Shown: positions 33,993 through 44,416 of the stretch, in pieces | How the letters are laid out: each line of letters begins with the position of its first letter | How positions within the stretch are numbered: position 1 is the first letter of the stretch | From: Maylandia zebra | Lineage: Eukaryota > Chordata > Actinopteri > Cichliformes > Cichlidae | Reading direction: 5' to 3' | Length of the DNA: 64,000 bases | Assembly: GCF_041146795.1 (NCBI RefSeq) | Contig: NC_135172.1 | Span: 12,390,137 to 12,454,136, forward strand | Made by a program: the position numbers and the translations under genes | Notes under the pieces: model-generated | What the model saw: only the letters and a program-made list of their open reading frames with translations | The model's database searches: none | Told to the model about the DNA's origin: nothing

Positions 33993-35287
33993 ACAACCGA
34001 GTGACTGGGATCTACGAGCTGAGCTTGTGTAAGATGTCTGACACTGGAAGCTCAGGTGAGCGGCCATGAAACATGTTTAAAGAACGGCAGCTGTTTTATC
34101 ATAATTCTGTGGAGAGCTTCATCCTAATGAGGGCTCATGTCCTGAGCAGGGATGCAGAGGAGGAGGAGGAAGGTCCTGGACACATCAGTGGCTTATGTGC
34201 GTGGAGAGGAGAACCTGGCCGGCTGGAGGCCCAGAGGAGATAGCCTCATCCTAGAGCACCAGTGGGAGCTGGAGAAGATGGAGCAGCTGCAGGAGGTGGG
34301 GCCTTAAAAGATTCATAAAGAAATAAATCTGTTTAATATCATTGAGGGAAAAATGACTTTTCAGCTCAAAGACCAAAGTGCTATTCTAAAAAGTTTTTTC
34401 TTAGAGTACAGACTTTACATGACTAACCTCCCCTCTTCTCCCCACCTCACATTCGCCCCCATCTTTCGTCCAGGTGGAAAAGACCCGTCACCTTCTGGGA
34501 GAGGCGGCTCCCGTGGGAACAGCTCCCACCACCAAGTCCCTGAGTGAGTCTCTGTCCCCCAGCGTGAGCTCCGGCACTCTGTCCACATCCACCTCCGTCT
34601 CCTCGCAGATCTCCAGCACCACCTTTGAAAGCGTGAGAAGGAGCTGGCCACCAAGGTGAGAAAAACGTGGGCTTAGTGGGCGTTCTTGTTGCTGCCTTCT
34701 TCCTTCTCTGCTCGGAGCTGATCGGTCTTGTTCCTGTTGTGTTGTAGTGCCTGCGCCTTCTGACACACACCTTCAATACTGAATACAAGCAGCTGGTGAA
34801 CAGCATCAGTGACTGCAAGGTGAGAAATAATACAAAGAAATAAAAAAATAGCCTTTCTGTGTCACATCAGGGAGTTCCTATATTGACGTCTACCTCATCC
34901 TGCTGTTGTTTCACTTCAGCTTTCTCTCATCTCACCGATCGGACGTGATCCATCCGTGACGAGCTTCAGCAGTGCCACCCTCACCCCTTCCTCTACCTGC
35001 CCCTCTCTCTCGGACTCGCGCTGTGGCTCCATGGGCCAGAAGTAAACATATTTTTAGGAACATTGACCTCGATCTGCAAACGGTTATTGACAGGTTATCT
35101 ATTTGATTCTAACTTGGTGTGATTTGTGTTAAAGGACCCCTGAGAACAGCTCACGTGCCTCCAGTCCCTCCTGCTCAGACTGTGAAAACTTCCCGATGGT
35201 TCCCACTCTGGAGACCTCCTACCTTGCGCGGGCTGCAAAGAACGAGTTCCTGAACTTGGTGCCTGATATTGAAGAAATGCGACCAGG
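33993..35287 (+). pseudogene. kif1: KIF1-type kinesin C-terminal exons (right arm copy)
   Basis: Six consecutive exon pieces match the region before the PH domain of KIF1A/KIF1B, axonal vesicle motors. The first, about 33993-34055, reads NRVTGIYELSLCKM and looks 5'-truncated. Then come 34150-34295 ([27 protein letters not shown]), 34474-34655 (VEKTRHLL and a Ser/Thr-rich stretch), 34748-34819 (CLRLLTHTF), 34920-35041 (ISPIGRDPS, ATLTPSSTCPSL) and 35135-35287 (NEFLNLVPDIEEMRPG). In the third piece the expected REKELATK is present but out of frame, which implies an internal deletion. The PH-domain exons are missing; a LINE follows. KIF1A and KIF1B cannot be separated with certainty. Confidence 0.85.
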
Positions 35288-35457
35288 GTGAGTAATGCCA
35301 TATTAACCCAAATACTGTCACTATGACATGTGTCTCACAGACCAAATGTAAGTCGACACTCATGTTCTCTAGTTCAAGCAGAAATGATGTGGATCGATTC
35401 AAATTCCTGAGCCTGGATGATTTCAGCTGGAAACAAACCAACTCTGCTTCTTCCTCA

Positions 35458-35853
35458 GATAATTCAATTCAATTCAATTCAATTTTATTTATATAGCGCC
35501 AAATCACAACAAAAGTCACCTCAAGGCGCTTCATAGATACAGAGAAAAACCCAACAATCATATGACCCCTTATGAGCAAGCACTTTGGCGACAGTGGGAA
35601 GTAAAAACTCCCCTTTAACAGGAAGAAACCTCCAGCAGAACCAGGCTCAGGGAGGGGCGGGGCCATCTTCTGCGACCAGTTGGGGTGAGAGAAGGAAAAC
35701 AGGAGAAAGACATGCTGTGGAAGAGAGACAGAGGTTAATAACAGATATGATTCAATGCAGAGAGGTCTATTAATGCATAGTGAGTGAGAAAGGTGACTGG
35801 AAAGGAAAAACTCAATGCATCATGGGAATCCCCGGCAACTATGCAAGTTGTAA
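35458..35853 (-). mobile_element. L2-like retroposon 3' tail (right arm)
   Basis: Mirror copy of 1351-1735, starting with the (TTCAA)n tail at 35460-35484. It lies just downstream of the last KIF1 exon, where the next KIF1 exons would be expected. Confidence 0.75.
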
Positions 35854-37205
35854 ACAGTTGTAGGATTAAAGATTATTGAATGTACAGAATGATTATTTAC
35901 ACAGAGCTATACAGTAGTGCAGTTAAGATAAGTGAGGGTGTAGATAGTTTCTACAGAGGCTATATAAAGTGCTAGTGGTTGTGAGTGGTGGTTCAGTCCA
36001 TGTTATTATTGTGTTTGAGGGTACAGTTGTCCATTGTGGGGGTGTGTATGTTCAGTCCATGAGTTAACGTGGGTCAGATGTCAGGAGGCAGAGTTCAGGA
36101 GTCTGACAGCTGTGGGGAAGAAGCTGTTCCGGTACCTGGTGGTCTTAGTCCGGAGGCTCCTGTGGCGCCTCCCAGAGGGCAGGAGGGTGAAGAGTCCATG
36201 TGATGGGTGACTGGGGTCTTTGATGATTTTCCCAGCCCTTTTCAGACACCGCTTCCTGTAGATGTCCTTTATGGCAGGAAGTGGTGCTCCGGCGATGCGC
36301 TGGGCAGTTTTCACGACCCTCTGCAACGCCTTCCGGTCCGAGGCAGAGCAGTTCCCGTACCAGACTGTTATACAGTTGGTCAGGATGCTCTCGATGGTGC
36401 AGCGATAGAAGTTCACCAGGATGTCTGAGGACAGGTGGTTCTTCCTCAGAGTCCTCAAGAAGAAGAGGCGCTGGTGAGCCTTCTTGACCAGCTTGGAGCA
36501 GTTGGTCGTCCAGGTGAGATCCTCGGAGATGTGGACTCCCAGGAACTTGAAGCTGCTCACACGCTCCACAGCCGTCCCCTTAATGTGGATGGGTGGATGT
36601 GGGTCAGCATTCCTCCTGTAGTCCACGATGAGCTCCTTGGTCTTCTCGGTGTTAAGCAGCAGGTTGTTTGTGTCGCACCACTCAGCCAGACGATCCACCT
36701 CCTCCCTGTAGGCGGCCTCATCGTTGTCACTGATGAGGCCAATCACCGTGGTGTCATCTGCAAACTTAATGATGGTGTTGGAACCATCAGCAGGTCTGCA
36801 GTCGTGGGTGAAGAGGGAGTAGAGGAAAGGGCTCATCACACAGCCTTGTGGTACACCGGCGTTCATTGTGATGGTAGATGAGCAGCGGTTATCCAGCCGG
36901 ACATGTTGGGGGCGGTTGGTCAGGAAGTCCAGTAACCATTTGCAGATGAGGGAACTGATGCCCAGGTCTGTCAGTTTCCTGATGAGTTGTGAGGGGTGGA
37001 TTGTATTGAATGCTGAACTGAAGTCTATAAACAGCATTCTGGCGTAGGTGTTGTTGTTGTCCAGGTGTGAGAGGACAGAGTGCAGTGCGATGGAGACTGC
37101 ATCCTCTGTGCTCCTGTTCTGGCGGTATGCAAATTGGTGGGGGTCCAGGGTGGGGGGGGAGACAGGATTTGAAGTGTGCTAGGACCAGCTGCTCTAAGCA
37201 CTTAG
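35854..37205 (-). mobile_element. Rex1/CR1-like LINE (right arm copy)
   Basis: Mirror copy of the LINE at 1-1350. The long open part is 36081-37037, with one amino-acid change (GVPQG is preceded by A instead of T). An extra C in the run near 37152-37159 breaks the frame relative to the left copy. The copy ends near 37205 after a few more codons of LINE sequence, giving the 5' truncation point. Beyond it the sequence no longer resembles the element. Confidence 0.85.
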
Positions 37206-37629
37206 CTATTTACAGTTCATAACAAGAGACAAGGCACCATTTCTCTCCTTTGTGTTCCAGTCATCACAGCAGATTAAACTTTTAAAATATTTGCAAATAG
37301 TATAAAGAAATATATAAAGAAGTAAAACAATAATTTATTAATACTTAGAAATACTAAAACTTACATTTGTCAGCAAAAACTGCTGCCATCTGAACCGAAA
37401 CGTTACAAACCAGCTTACCCACAATCTGTGTATTTTTCTATGCTGGCTACTTAAATTGGCATCCAACAAGCTATTTGCTTTAATCTTTTATTAGACAAAG
37501 GCTGACTGGTTAGTTCAAGCTTCAACTGCATCCAAAGGACTGAAAATGTTTTAACACAGTGACTGAACTTGATTGAAGTCTCCGTAGTTTGTTGAATCTG
37601 TTTCGAGTGACTTATTTTCACAATTCCAG
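37206..37629. other. No gene seen between right arm and serpin exon
   Basis: AT-rich, intron-like sequence. The upstream serpin exons expected here, including the start codon exon, are absent. Confidence 0.5.
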
Positions 37630-40600
37630 GAATTTTTAAAAGGCACCAAAAAGCATTACAACGCTGAGCTCGAGTCTGTGGACTTCAAAGGAAATGCAGA
37701 GGAGGCCAGGGTCCACATCAACAGCTGGGTGGAGAAGCAGACACAAGGTAAGCATAATGTAACTTTAAATGATCTCCACTGTAAATCCTTGGGGATCAGT
37801 TGTGTTGTGTTCAGTTGAGACATTATTACCGGATTGTCCACCGTCCACATTATTTTCTGTTTCCAGTTCTTCCAGTCTAATTTCTATTCAGTATTAAGCA
37901 GCACTATCTCTGGGTTTTACTGTTTGGTTTCATGCTATTAATAAAACCATCACAGCAGTATGTTGCTGTAAATAGCAGGCCAATTCTTCTATTCTTATTA
38001 TATTATGTGATGGGTACTTCTACTTTGATCACTTGTGTCTTTAACATATTTTTATTTTTCAGGCCCATTTAGGATTGGCTGCTATTGATTCTATATCTTT
38101 ATATTATCTTAAGTGCAGCAGGAAATTCATTCATTGTTTTTATAAAAGCGCGATACAAATACAGGCCATTTATAAATCTACCATCTATAATAATAGGATA
38201 CAAGGACTTTCTATGAGGGTTATAGGACTGTGGTGCCACCTGCTGGAAATGAGACAATCTTAATCCCATTATTTTTGTAGGAGCCATTTTTGGGTTGATA
38301 CCTCATGTTGCCGCTAGAGGTAACCTTTTTAAGTTTTTTCTTTTTTTTTTAAACTTTATTTAACAAACAATGAGTATACAACATACGAACAGATGAAGTA
38401 TACAAAACAACAGAACATGAACACAAAAAGCCAAGAGTAAAAGAAAAAGGTAACAATTATAAGAATTCACATACATGTATTGTTTTGAGAGCCTTTGTGT
38501 TGGTGGAGTCTGATATTGATTGTATGTACATTTCCACATCCTTAAAATAATGACAGAAATATGGTGTTTTGTTAGTAAACTTACATTTATGGATAAAAAA
38601 TGTAGCTAAAAGTATGAACAAATTCATCATAAAAAACATTTCTCATACTTCTTGGGGAACTTAAACAAACAGAATAAAACATTTTCCCATCGTAAAGAAA
38701 ACTCCCTTAAAATATGGACAATAACAAACCTGCTAAATTCCTTCCAGAATCTCTGTGTAAAAGAACAGTACCAAAAAAGATGCGTCACAGTTTCTGGATG
38801 ATCCCCACAGAAAGTACAATTAGTATTTATGTCCCTTTTACATTTGACCATGTAGTGACTGGCTGGATAACATTTATGTAGAATTTTAAATGAGACTTCT
38901 TTCACCTTATTTACAATCAAATATTTATGGGGGACCATCCAGACTGTCTTCCACTTGATATCTGGAACATATCGGTTCCAATAAGATGTTATATATGGGA
39001 GAGAGACGATATCTTCTTGGAATAACTACGTATTCTCTTATTGCTGTTACCAAGTTCCTGTGAAAAGCAGATTTTTCCTATTGGTGACTCAGCTGGATCA
39101 GGGAGAGTGACTGAGGCAGATATTGAGCTGTATGGTAGGTTTATGTAAGGTATTTAAGGTGGACGCACGTAATCAGCGTCAGGTGTGTTGTTAATCATAA
39201 GAAGGCAAAACGTTTGTGACCGCTGCGCTTTTATCTTAAAATGTTTGGAACAAAGACCAAAAAGGACAAGATAAGTACTGCTGGAGTTATTGGACTGTTT
39301 AATTAATTCATGCATACCAGAAGCATCGCGTCACCCCCGCTAACAACCACCTCAGTGGCTTCAAGCCTACGCTTGAATTTTTGTTTTTTGTTCCCTGTTA
39401 TACTGATCATAAAGCTTTTTCCCCCTTTTTTTAAAATAAAAACCTTCTTGCTGTTGCCCTGTTTTCTGATTTTATAGCTGAAGATGTTGTACAGTAACTA
39501 GTGCATCTTTGGTAATAGTTAATAGTTTTCATAAATCCTTTTTACCAGATAAAATCAAGGACTTGCTAAGCCAGGATGCAGTGGGTAGCCTGACGAAGCT
39601 GGTTCTCGTGAATGCCATTTACTTCAAGGGCAGCTGGAACACGCAGTTTAAGGAGGAGAAGACTGCTGATGTGCATTTTCGACTGAACAAGGTAACAGTG
39701 CAGAAAGGCAGCATAGGATGGTGCAGTTATACTTTGATCTGTCATACTACAAACGAGCTGTGGACTTTGCTGAATGAGAACATAAAGCCTGGAGCTCTGA
39801 GGGGATAAAATCGTGCTTTTAGGACGATCACTTTCCAACTTTATGCAGTTATGCAATGCAGTTTATTATTCATGTAATATCCAATAAGTTCTCAAATAAA
39901 TCTCAAACAACAGCACATCACAAACTTCGGCTAACAAGAACAAGTTGTGTTGTGACGTGTGCTCTACATCCAAATCCACTCAATGGCTGGAATAAAACCA
40001 TGACAGAACTTTTTGAGATCATTTTGAGACTAAACACAAAAAACATTTCTCTTGTCTCCCCTATTTTTCAGAACGACACTAAGCCGGTGAAGATGATGCA
40101 GCAGAAAAGTAAATTTCCTTTTGCGACCATTCCTGAGGCCAACTGCAAGGTAACATCCATCACTTTCAGCTTATTACAGGATTTCACCAGCATGATCTAA
40201 AACTTGTCTTTTACAAATATCAGCCTAAATTTCTAGATTAGGAAGTCAGATCATCTTTGATGGAGTAATAAATAAAAACAATGTTTCTGGACAGATTCTT
40301 GAGATGCCGTATAAAGGAAATGACCTCAGCATGCTCATATTCCTGCCTAATGACATAGAAGATGATACCACAGGCTTGGAAAAGGTAAGATGCACTTACC
40401 AGTACTTTAATGTCCAGTTTCAATCAGACAAGCTAGTGACACTGTATCCACACAGCTGGAGAAGGAGCTGACCTATCAGAACTTTGTGGACTGGACTCGC
40501 CCAGACATGATGAGCCCCAACGAGGTTGATGTCAAGCTCCCTCGATTTAAGATGGAGGAGAAGTATGACTTGGAGAAAATCCTGACCAACATGGGAATGG

Positions 40601-40990
40601 AGAACGCTTTTGACATCTACAAGAGAGACTTCTCTGGTGAGAAATATTGCACCAATGAGACACACTGAATCAATTATACAGTTATATTGAGAGCACAAAA
40701 ACTGCAAAACATCATCTGGTAAAGAAAAAAACACAACTGATTTCTGGGCTCTTCATCTACTAGGAATGTCTCCAGCAAATGACCTGATAGTGTCCAAAGT
40801 TGTCCACAAGGCTTTGGTGGATGTAAATGAAGAAGGAGCTGAGGCTGCTGCTGCCACTGGGGTTGACATGGAAGTCCGCTCTATAACGATTCCCGCTGAG
40901 TTTGTTGCCGACCATCCCTTCATCTTCTTCATCCGACATAAACCCACCAAGAGCATTCTCTTTGTGGGCCGGTACTGCTCACCCGAGTAA
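37630..40990 (+). pseudogene. Clade B serpin, 3' six exons
   Basis: Exons lie at 37630-37747, 39549-39691, 40072-40149, 40295-40384, 40456-40636 and 40764-40990. They carry serpin hallmarks in order: [48 protein letters not shown], the reactive-loop hinge EEGAEAAAATGV, and the C-terminus FFIRHKPTKSILFVGRYCSPE. It lacks a signal peptide region and resembles SERPINB1/B6-type intracellular protease inhibitors. All exons are in frame with consensus GT/AG borders. The first two coding exons are missing where the inverted repeat ends, so the gene is 5'-truncated unless they lie elsewhere. The hinge is intact; an arginine in VRSITIP may be P1, but this is uncertain. Confidence 0.85.
38336..39060 (-). 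mobile_element. 5'-truncated L1-type LINE in a serpin intron
   Basis: Antisense frames 38627-38938 and 38457-38639 encode the end of L1 ORF2, including EVSFKILHKCYPA, the zinc-knuckle-like CTFCGDHPETVTHLFWYC and a terminal FFIHKCKF block. The frames are broken between the two. The poly(T) at 38338-38351 is the poly(A) tail on the minus strand. Confidence 0.75.
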
Positions 40991-42587
40991 ACACGAGCTG
41001 ACATTGACATGAATTAAACATAAAACATTATATACAGTATAAGATTTTGTAAGGTAAACCTAGTTCATACAAATGAAGTAAACAAAAGTTATTAAAACAA
41101 AACGTGCCTTGCTGTTTATTCTTTCAGTGTCCCACAGTAGCACATTTCCTGCTAGGAAAATGTCAGAAGTCACATCATTTCTGTAAATTGGGAAGTAACT
41201 GTAATACATCAAGTCACCTCTGTCTCTTGTTACCAGGACTTTTTAAAATGAATGGTGCAACATGGAAAGAGGCCCTACACAAGAGTTTAGCTTTGAGCTC
41301 AATATGCGATGATCCTTTCAGCCATGACATCTCTGACATGGGAAACCAGGGAATTTGATTAGAAAATGGTGAAGGATTTTCTTTTCAGTTAGAAACTGGA
41401 TTTGTGTAACATGGTGGTGAAAAGCCCCCAAAGAAAGCAGCATATGATCAGTCGCTATATTGCATTTAATACAAACGTCCTTCGTGTATCCTTTGAATAC
41501 AGAACAGATCATTTCTGATATCTATGAGTAAACCCAACGAGCACGTGTCCCAAAAGACCCCACAGTGTTTTTATCTGGCTTTTCCCTGACAGTTAGTGGA
41601 CACTGACAGATGTGTGCTGAATATGAAAGGAAACAAAAGAACTAAAGAAGGTTTGCAGTGTTAAAAACAAGAACTACATGAAGGTTGTTTCATCCTGCTG
41701 TAACTTATGACAGAAGCATCTTTTGTTTGTTTTTTCATTTATTTACACAAAGACAGATGTTGAAATAACAGGAGTAACAGTTTAATTCAATTGAAATCGG
41801 TCCAATCGTCTATAGTGAAATTATTGTTTTTCATTAGTTGGCAAAAGATGGGGGTTGTTGACGGCAATTCAGTGAATGCACTTTCTTTTTCTTCAGGAAT
41901 AAAACACAGAGTAAGAGCACATGTTAGCACTGTGTACAACTGTGAGGGAAGCAGTTCAAAAACACGAGACAAGCTGTAAAACTGAATGAAATCAGGCACC
42001 ATTAATGGATCATTACAATAATTCCTGCAGACATCTGCAAACAAATGACAGATACTTGCAGATCAGTGAACCAAAGCAGCCGAGCAAACTTAGTTTGGAG
42101 TGGAGGTGTTAGGTGGAGGAGCAGGAGTGACATACTCATACATCTGTACACCGTTCCTACACAGATGAAGGGAGACAGATATGAGATAACAGGAAGAAGT
42201 TATGAATATAGAGATGTTCAGCAGCTGTGTTCACTCCAGTGTTTGTGTGTTTTACGTACAGTACTCCAACAGGACGCAGGTTCTGGAGCACACAAAACAC
42301 ACAACAGGTGACGAGACAAGCTGCAATACTATCATCTATCCACTAGGTGGAAGAATTGATCAGTAGAAAGAGGAGATGTGCTCAAAACGACATTCATACA
42401 TAGATTTATTCTTCTTAGTTAGTCTTAAGAATTAGGATTCACTGACAGTGAAGAAGTTTACTGGTCAGCAAAGTTATTTAAGGGTCAAATACAAGAAAGG
42501 TGACAGCAGATTGATTTTACATTCAAACAAAACAGTTTTTCCTTCAGTTGGCCTGAAGCATGCAAAAGTTTTAAGCACTTTTATCAA
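40991..42587. other. Mostly unassigned; possible small minus-strand exon
   Basis: Serpin 3' flank. On the minus strand near 42155-42090, CATCTGTGTAG is followed by a short frame encoding NGVQMYEYVTPAPPPNTSTP then N and a stop. It could be the last exon of the proline-rich gene upstream, but the phase is not settled. Confidence 0.3.
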
Positions 42588-42963
42588 TTAAACTCTAATG
42601 ACACCTGCCACTACCTCTGGTTGTCTCAGCGGTCCCTGGTTATCTGTCCCTGGCTCTCTGTACAAGTAAGCTGGCCTCATAATGATGGGAGTAACAGCGA
42701 GTGGAACTTGCTGCTGAGATACAGGAAGACAAGATCCCGGGAAGGTGTTGTTAACAAACCACCCAGTCTCTGCTGCTGGCTGAGGGGGGAAAGGTGTTCC
42801 AGTGGGCAAAGGAGGAGGAGGTGGAGGGTTGGGTGTTTGCCCAAACATCACATCGTCAAGCCTGCAAGGAACATCATGTTCCAGATCTTCCCTGTTGTCC
42901 ATTTTCGTGATGTTTTTGTCTGAACTCATCCAGAAGAATTTCGAACCGATTCTGTCTGGGATC
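42588..42963 (-). CDS. Unrecognised proline-rich exon
   Basis: After GTGCCACAG the minus strand is open for about 124 codons to a stop at 42588. It encodes FFWMSSDKNITKMDN, an acidic stretch DLEHDVPCRLDDVMFGQ, a proline tract NPPPPPPLPTGTPFPPQP and a hydrophobic/aromatic part (GWFVNNTFPGSC, RPAYLYREPG). A donor-like GAG|GTAGTGGC lies near the 3' end, so the frame may be spliced rather than terminate there. I recognise no family. Codon structure and the acceptor suggest a real exon, but upstream exons were not found. Confidence 0.4.
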
Positions 42964-42974
42964 CTGTGGCACAA

Positions 42975-44270
42975 AAGGAGGGTTTGATCCTCTTAGACTG
43001 GGACTGACATCTTATATAATACAGAACTATACAAAGGACGAGTACTATGAGGGAACAAAGTGACTTATCAGTGAAAAAACTGGTAAGTCACACTTGAAAA
43101 TATGACATTTATTTTACAAAGAAGTTTAAAAAGGACATTTAAAGTGCTGCATTTGCAAACTAATTGAAACAAAACTGAAAACTATGAAAAATCAACAGTA
43201 ATTAATACCCCAAACTATGAATTCTGTTAGCTCAAGACTTCACTGCATTTATATTGTAATTGTTCGAATGTGACACAATCAGAGTTTAAAACATAATGCA
43301 CTGTTACACATGCAGTTACCCACTTCTGCATAATATAGTGAACGGATTTCAGTTGTTCTTTACTTTTAGTTCAGCTTCAGCTCAGCCAGTTACAGCATTA
43401 AAGTACTGACCTCTGAACTGTGCTGCAGTGGGATACGGTGTAGATTCAATACTTGCAGATTCAAGTTTTACAGGCGCTCCTGTGATAAACTAGTACAATA
43501 TGATGAATTGTTAGAGATGAAAGCATCCCAAAATTCGATTCATCTGTACCAATCCACAGAAAGGTTCATGTTTGTCTCTGTTTTGAGCTTGTGGGTTGAA
43601 TGTATTTAATATTTCTGATACAATTTGCAATAAAATCCTTCAGTTATTGAAGAAAACAACTGTCAGTTGTTGTGTCGCTGCTCTTTTATAAAGTCCTACA
43701 GTTGCTATACACATCAAACACACAATGATACTTCATTAATCAACCCTTACAACAAATATCATCTAAAGAAAAAGTAGTTCAATTGGATTATGACTCAAAC
43801 CACGGAGCACATAAAGTGGCAGCTATTTTACACATACAGCCTGCTACAGCTTTCAATAAAAAGAGTAAACATGCTTGTTTAGAAGTGTTTCACAAGAGCC
43901 CTACAGTACCCTATTAACATTTTCTAATATTGTATTTTATCCAGTTGTTTGAACTGACAGGACTCACTGCCTTCTTAGAGCTTTAGCTTGATCATGTTTT
44001 TGTGTTTTTTGCATCTTGTATCTTGTAAATTATTCTTTTTTTTTTTTTTTTATTGATATTTTTCTGTGTTTGTCAGGTTTCCTGTATTATTATTTTCAAA
44101 GTCCCCCCTTGTTCTTTGTCAGAGTGTCTGCTCATCTAGCCTCATGTCTCTCAGGTTGCATGTTCTCTGTTCCCAGTGTTTCCCAGTTTAACATTTCTGT
44201 TGTAGTTTCTTATTGCATCTTGGACACTATGGGGCTGTATAAAATGTGTCAGTGTCCAATTACAGTTAAG
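42975..44270. other. No gene seen
   Basis: AT-rich sequence with no recognisable exon or element end; a poly(T) run lies near 44035-44052. Confidence 0.45.
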
Positions 44271-44288
44271 TGTATGAATATGTATGTG

Positions 44289-44416
44289 TGTTAGCCCTGC
44301 GACAGACTGGCGACCTGTGCAGGGTGTACCCCACCTCTTGCCCTATGACAGCTGGGATAGGCTCCAGCACGACCCTGAAAAGGATAAGCGGAAGCAAATG
44401 GATGGATGGATGATTA
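44289..44416 (+). mobile_element. RTE-type retroposon 3' tail
   Basis: CTGCGACAGACTGGCGACCT, GGGATAGGCTCCAGCACGAC and a terminal (GGAT)n run are the hallmark of RTE-group LINE or derived SINE 3' ends in fish. Confidence 0.7.

Larger units (their letters stand above)
22040..37193 (-). repeat. Right arm of the giant inverted repeat
   Basis: This is the reverse complement of 1-15154. Its inner end is abrupt at 22040, preceded by a 36-base piece of LINE sequence. Its outer part runs into a LINE whose 5' truncation point is near 37205, so the true outer end of the duplication cannot be seen. One-base indels in homopolymers and scattered substitutions separate the two arms, which argues against a single read folded back on itself. 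Confidence 0.97.

Noticed and set aside
1-37193. The whole inverted repeat as an assembly fold-back artefact
   Set aside because: A 6.9 kb unique spacer, different junction sequences and about 20 arm differences make this unlikely, though long reads are needed to exclude it.
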